Below are positions 63,203 through 64,000 of a DNA stretch of 64,000 bases, one piece after another. Both the position numbers and the translations under genes were made by a program. Each line of letters begins with the position of its first letter. The first letter of the stretch is position 1. The DNA is taken from contig NZ_AP022853.1 of the NCBI RefSeq assembly GCF_011764585.1, positions 541,501-605,500 on the forward strand. The letters are read 5' to 3'. Below the pieces are notes generated by a model. The model did not search any database. It was not told the DNA's origin and saw only the letters and a program-made list of their open reading frames with translations. The stretch comes from Sulfurimicrobium lacus (lineage in GTDB: Bacteria; Pseudomonadota; Gammaproteobacteria; Burkholderiales; Sulfuricellaceae).

Positions 63203-63742
63203 TTGGCGGATCACACGGAAAATCTGGAAGCGCTGATGAAGCTGTCCCTCGAGGGGGACAAGCGAGCCTACGCGTTGCTGCTGCAGGAAACCGCACGCTT
63301 TCTGCGCCTGTTCCTGGCCAAGCGCCTCAATTCCGGCGGCGAGGTGGACGACGTGCTGCAGGAAATCCTGATTTCCATCCACAAAGCGCGTCATACCTAC
63401 GACGGAGAGCGGCCATACAAGCCGTGGGCCTACGCGATTGCCAAGTTCCGCCTGCAGGACCATTTGCGTGCGCATTATGCCGACCACCTGCGTCACGCCG
63501 TCGAGTTGTCCGAGGTGGAAAACGATTTGCAGGCGTCTGTAACCAAATCCGACACGGGCTACGAATCTATAAGAGGGGAAATCGAGAAGCTGCCGCCCAA
63601 GCAGGCCACCATCCTGCAGATGATGCACGAGGAAGGCTATACCGCCAAAGAGGTCGCCGAAAAGACTGGCATGAAAGAGTCCGCGGTCAAGGTGGCGGCG
63701 CACCGCGCCTACAAGATTTTGCGAAAGGTACTGGAACGGTAA
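63203..63742 (+). CDS. ECF sigma factor (SigF-like, NrsF-linked)
   Basis: 179 aa. The start is TTG at 63203 (MADHTENLEALMKLSLEGDKRAY) with AAGGA 7 bases upstream; the much longer open frame starts antisense to msrA and is spurious. Region 2 (~residues 10-80; DVLQEILISIHKARHTYDGERPYKPWAYAIAKFRLQDHLR) and region 4 (~120-178; LPPKQATILQMMHEEGYTAKEVAEKTGMKESAVKVAAHRAYKILRK) are complete. Its stop overlaps the start of the anti-sigma gene (TAATG). Confidence 0.92.
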   Translation: MADHTENLEALMKLSLEGDKRAYALLLQETARFLRLFLAKRLNSGGEVDDVLQEILISIHKARHTYDGERPYKPWAYAIAKFRLQDHLRAHYADHLRHAVELSEVENDLQASVTKSDTGYESIRGEIEKLPPKQATILQMMHEEGYTAKEVAEKTGMKESAVKVAAHRAYKILRKVLER

Positions 63743-64000
63743 TGAATATTGAAGAACTGGTCGGTCGCCTGGCGCAAGATGCCGCCCCGGTAAAGCCGGC
63801 GCCGCATCCGTTCATGCTCAGCCTCGCATGGGTCGGGGGTGCCGCGCTCTATCTCGCGCTCTCGTTGTGGATTACCGGCCTGCGCCCGGATGTGGCGCAA
63901 AAACTCCATGAACCGTGGTTCGTCGCCGAGCTGGTCTTGCTGCTCCTCATCTTCGTCGCCACGTCCCTCAGCGCCGCCGTGCTGGCCTTTCCCGACCTGC
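63742..64000 (+). CDS. nrsF: NrsF-type anti-sigma factor (DUF1109), 3' end outside window
   Basis: 86 codons are visible. It begins MNIEELVGRLAQDAAPVKPAPHPF, then hydrophobic segments SLAWVGGAALYLALSLWI and LVLLLLIFVATSLSAAVLAF: a multi-pass inner-membrane protein of the DUF1109/NrsF type that holds its ECF sigma at the membrane until stress. Translationally coupled to the sigma gene by TAATG. The remaining helices and the conserved cysteines lie outside the window. Confidence 0.85.
   Translation, partial: MNIEELVGRLAQDAAPVKPAPHPFMLSLAWVGGAALYLALSLWITGLRPDVAQKLHEPWFVAELVLLLLIFVATSLSAAVLAFPDL

Overview
The window looks like the chromosome of an autotrophic betaproteobacterium, probably a sulfur- or iron-oxidising member of Nitrosomonadales (Sulfuricella/Thiobacillus-like). 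The evidence is gene order and protein character: tRNA-tufB-secE-nusG-rplKAJL-rpoBC-str-S10-spc-alpha in one run, a divergent argH / AlgZ-AlgR pair, and a form I RuBisCO operon with cbbR, cbbQ and cbbO. The genus is inference.

Layout. 1-3114: argH (leftward, cut by the window edge) divergent from a LytS/LytTR-type AlgZ-AlgR two-component pair. 3147-4858: a tRNA-Tyr/Gly/Thr-tuf operon with a good sigma-70 promoter, then tRNA-Trp. 4920-16927: secE, nusG, rplK, rplA, rplJ, rplL, rpoB, rpoC. 16924-35279: rpsL-rpsG-fusA-tuf (str), the S10 and spc clusters, secY-infA-rpmJ and the alpha operon, closed by a strong bidirectional terminator. Four internal promoter candidates are visible. 35375-44739: housekeeping and DNA repair: SAM hydroxide adenosyltransferase, uvrA, a YajR-like MFS exporter, ssb, an FmdB-type zinc ribbon, DUF502, aspS, a rhodanese and a NudB-type Nudix hydrolase. 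44699-53760: the Calvin-cycle cluster, with cbbR divergent from cbbL-cbbS-cbbQ-cbbO-orf100-beta carbonic anhydrase-purE-class II aldolase. 53831-62985: nadA, rlhA (U32), an Atm1-type ABC exporter, an orphan HicA-like protein, a DUF559 nuclease gene boxed between two copies of an inverted repeat, a SUI1/YciH factor, an HD-GYP sensor and a secreted MsrA. 63203-64000: an ECF sigma factor followed by its NrsF-type anti-sigma factor (cut by the right edge).

How it works together. The left half is growth machinery (translation, transcription, secretion). The cbb cluster fixes CO2: CbbL/S is the enzyme, CbbQ/CbbO its AAA+/vWA activase, carbonic anhydrase interconverts bicarbonate and CO2, and the aldolase acts in the Calvin cycle. 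The right end pairs methionine-sulfoxide repair with a SigF/NrsF-type stress regulator.

The most unusual material is small-repeat biology. Three heptamer-phased inverted repeats sit directly upstream of the ribosome-binding sites of rpoC, cbbS and cbbO. A GC-rich palindromic repeat is inserted in frame inside cbbO. A second, synonymously diverged copy of the last codons of cbbO lies 135 bp downstream of the first. A DUF559 nuclease gene takes its ribosome-binding site from one repeat copy and its stop codon from the other. No stretch over 300 bases lacks a feature; the longest non-coding stretch without an RNA gene is the rplJ leader (7115-7387). No CRISPR array, rRNA, transposase or phage gene was seen.
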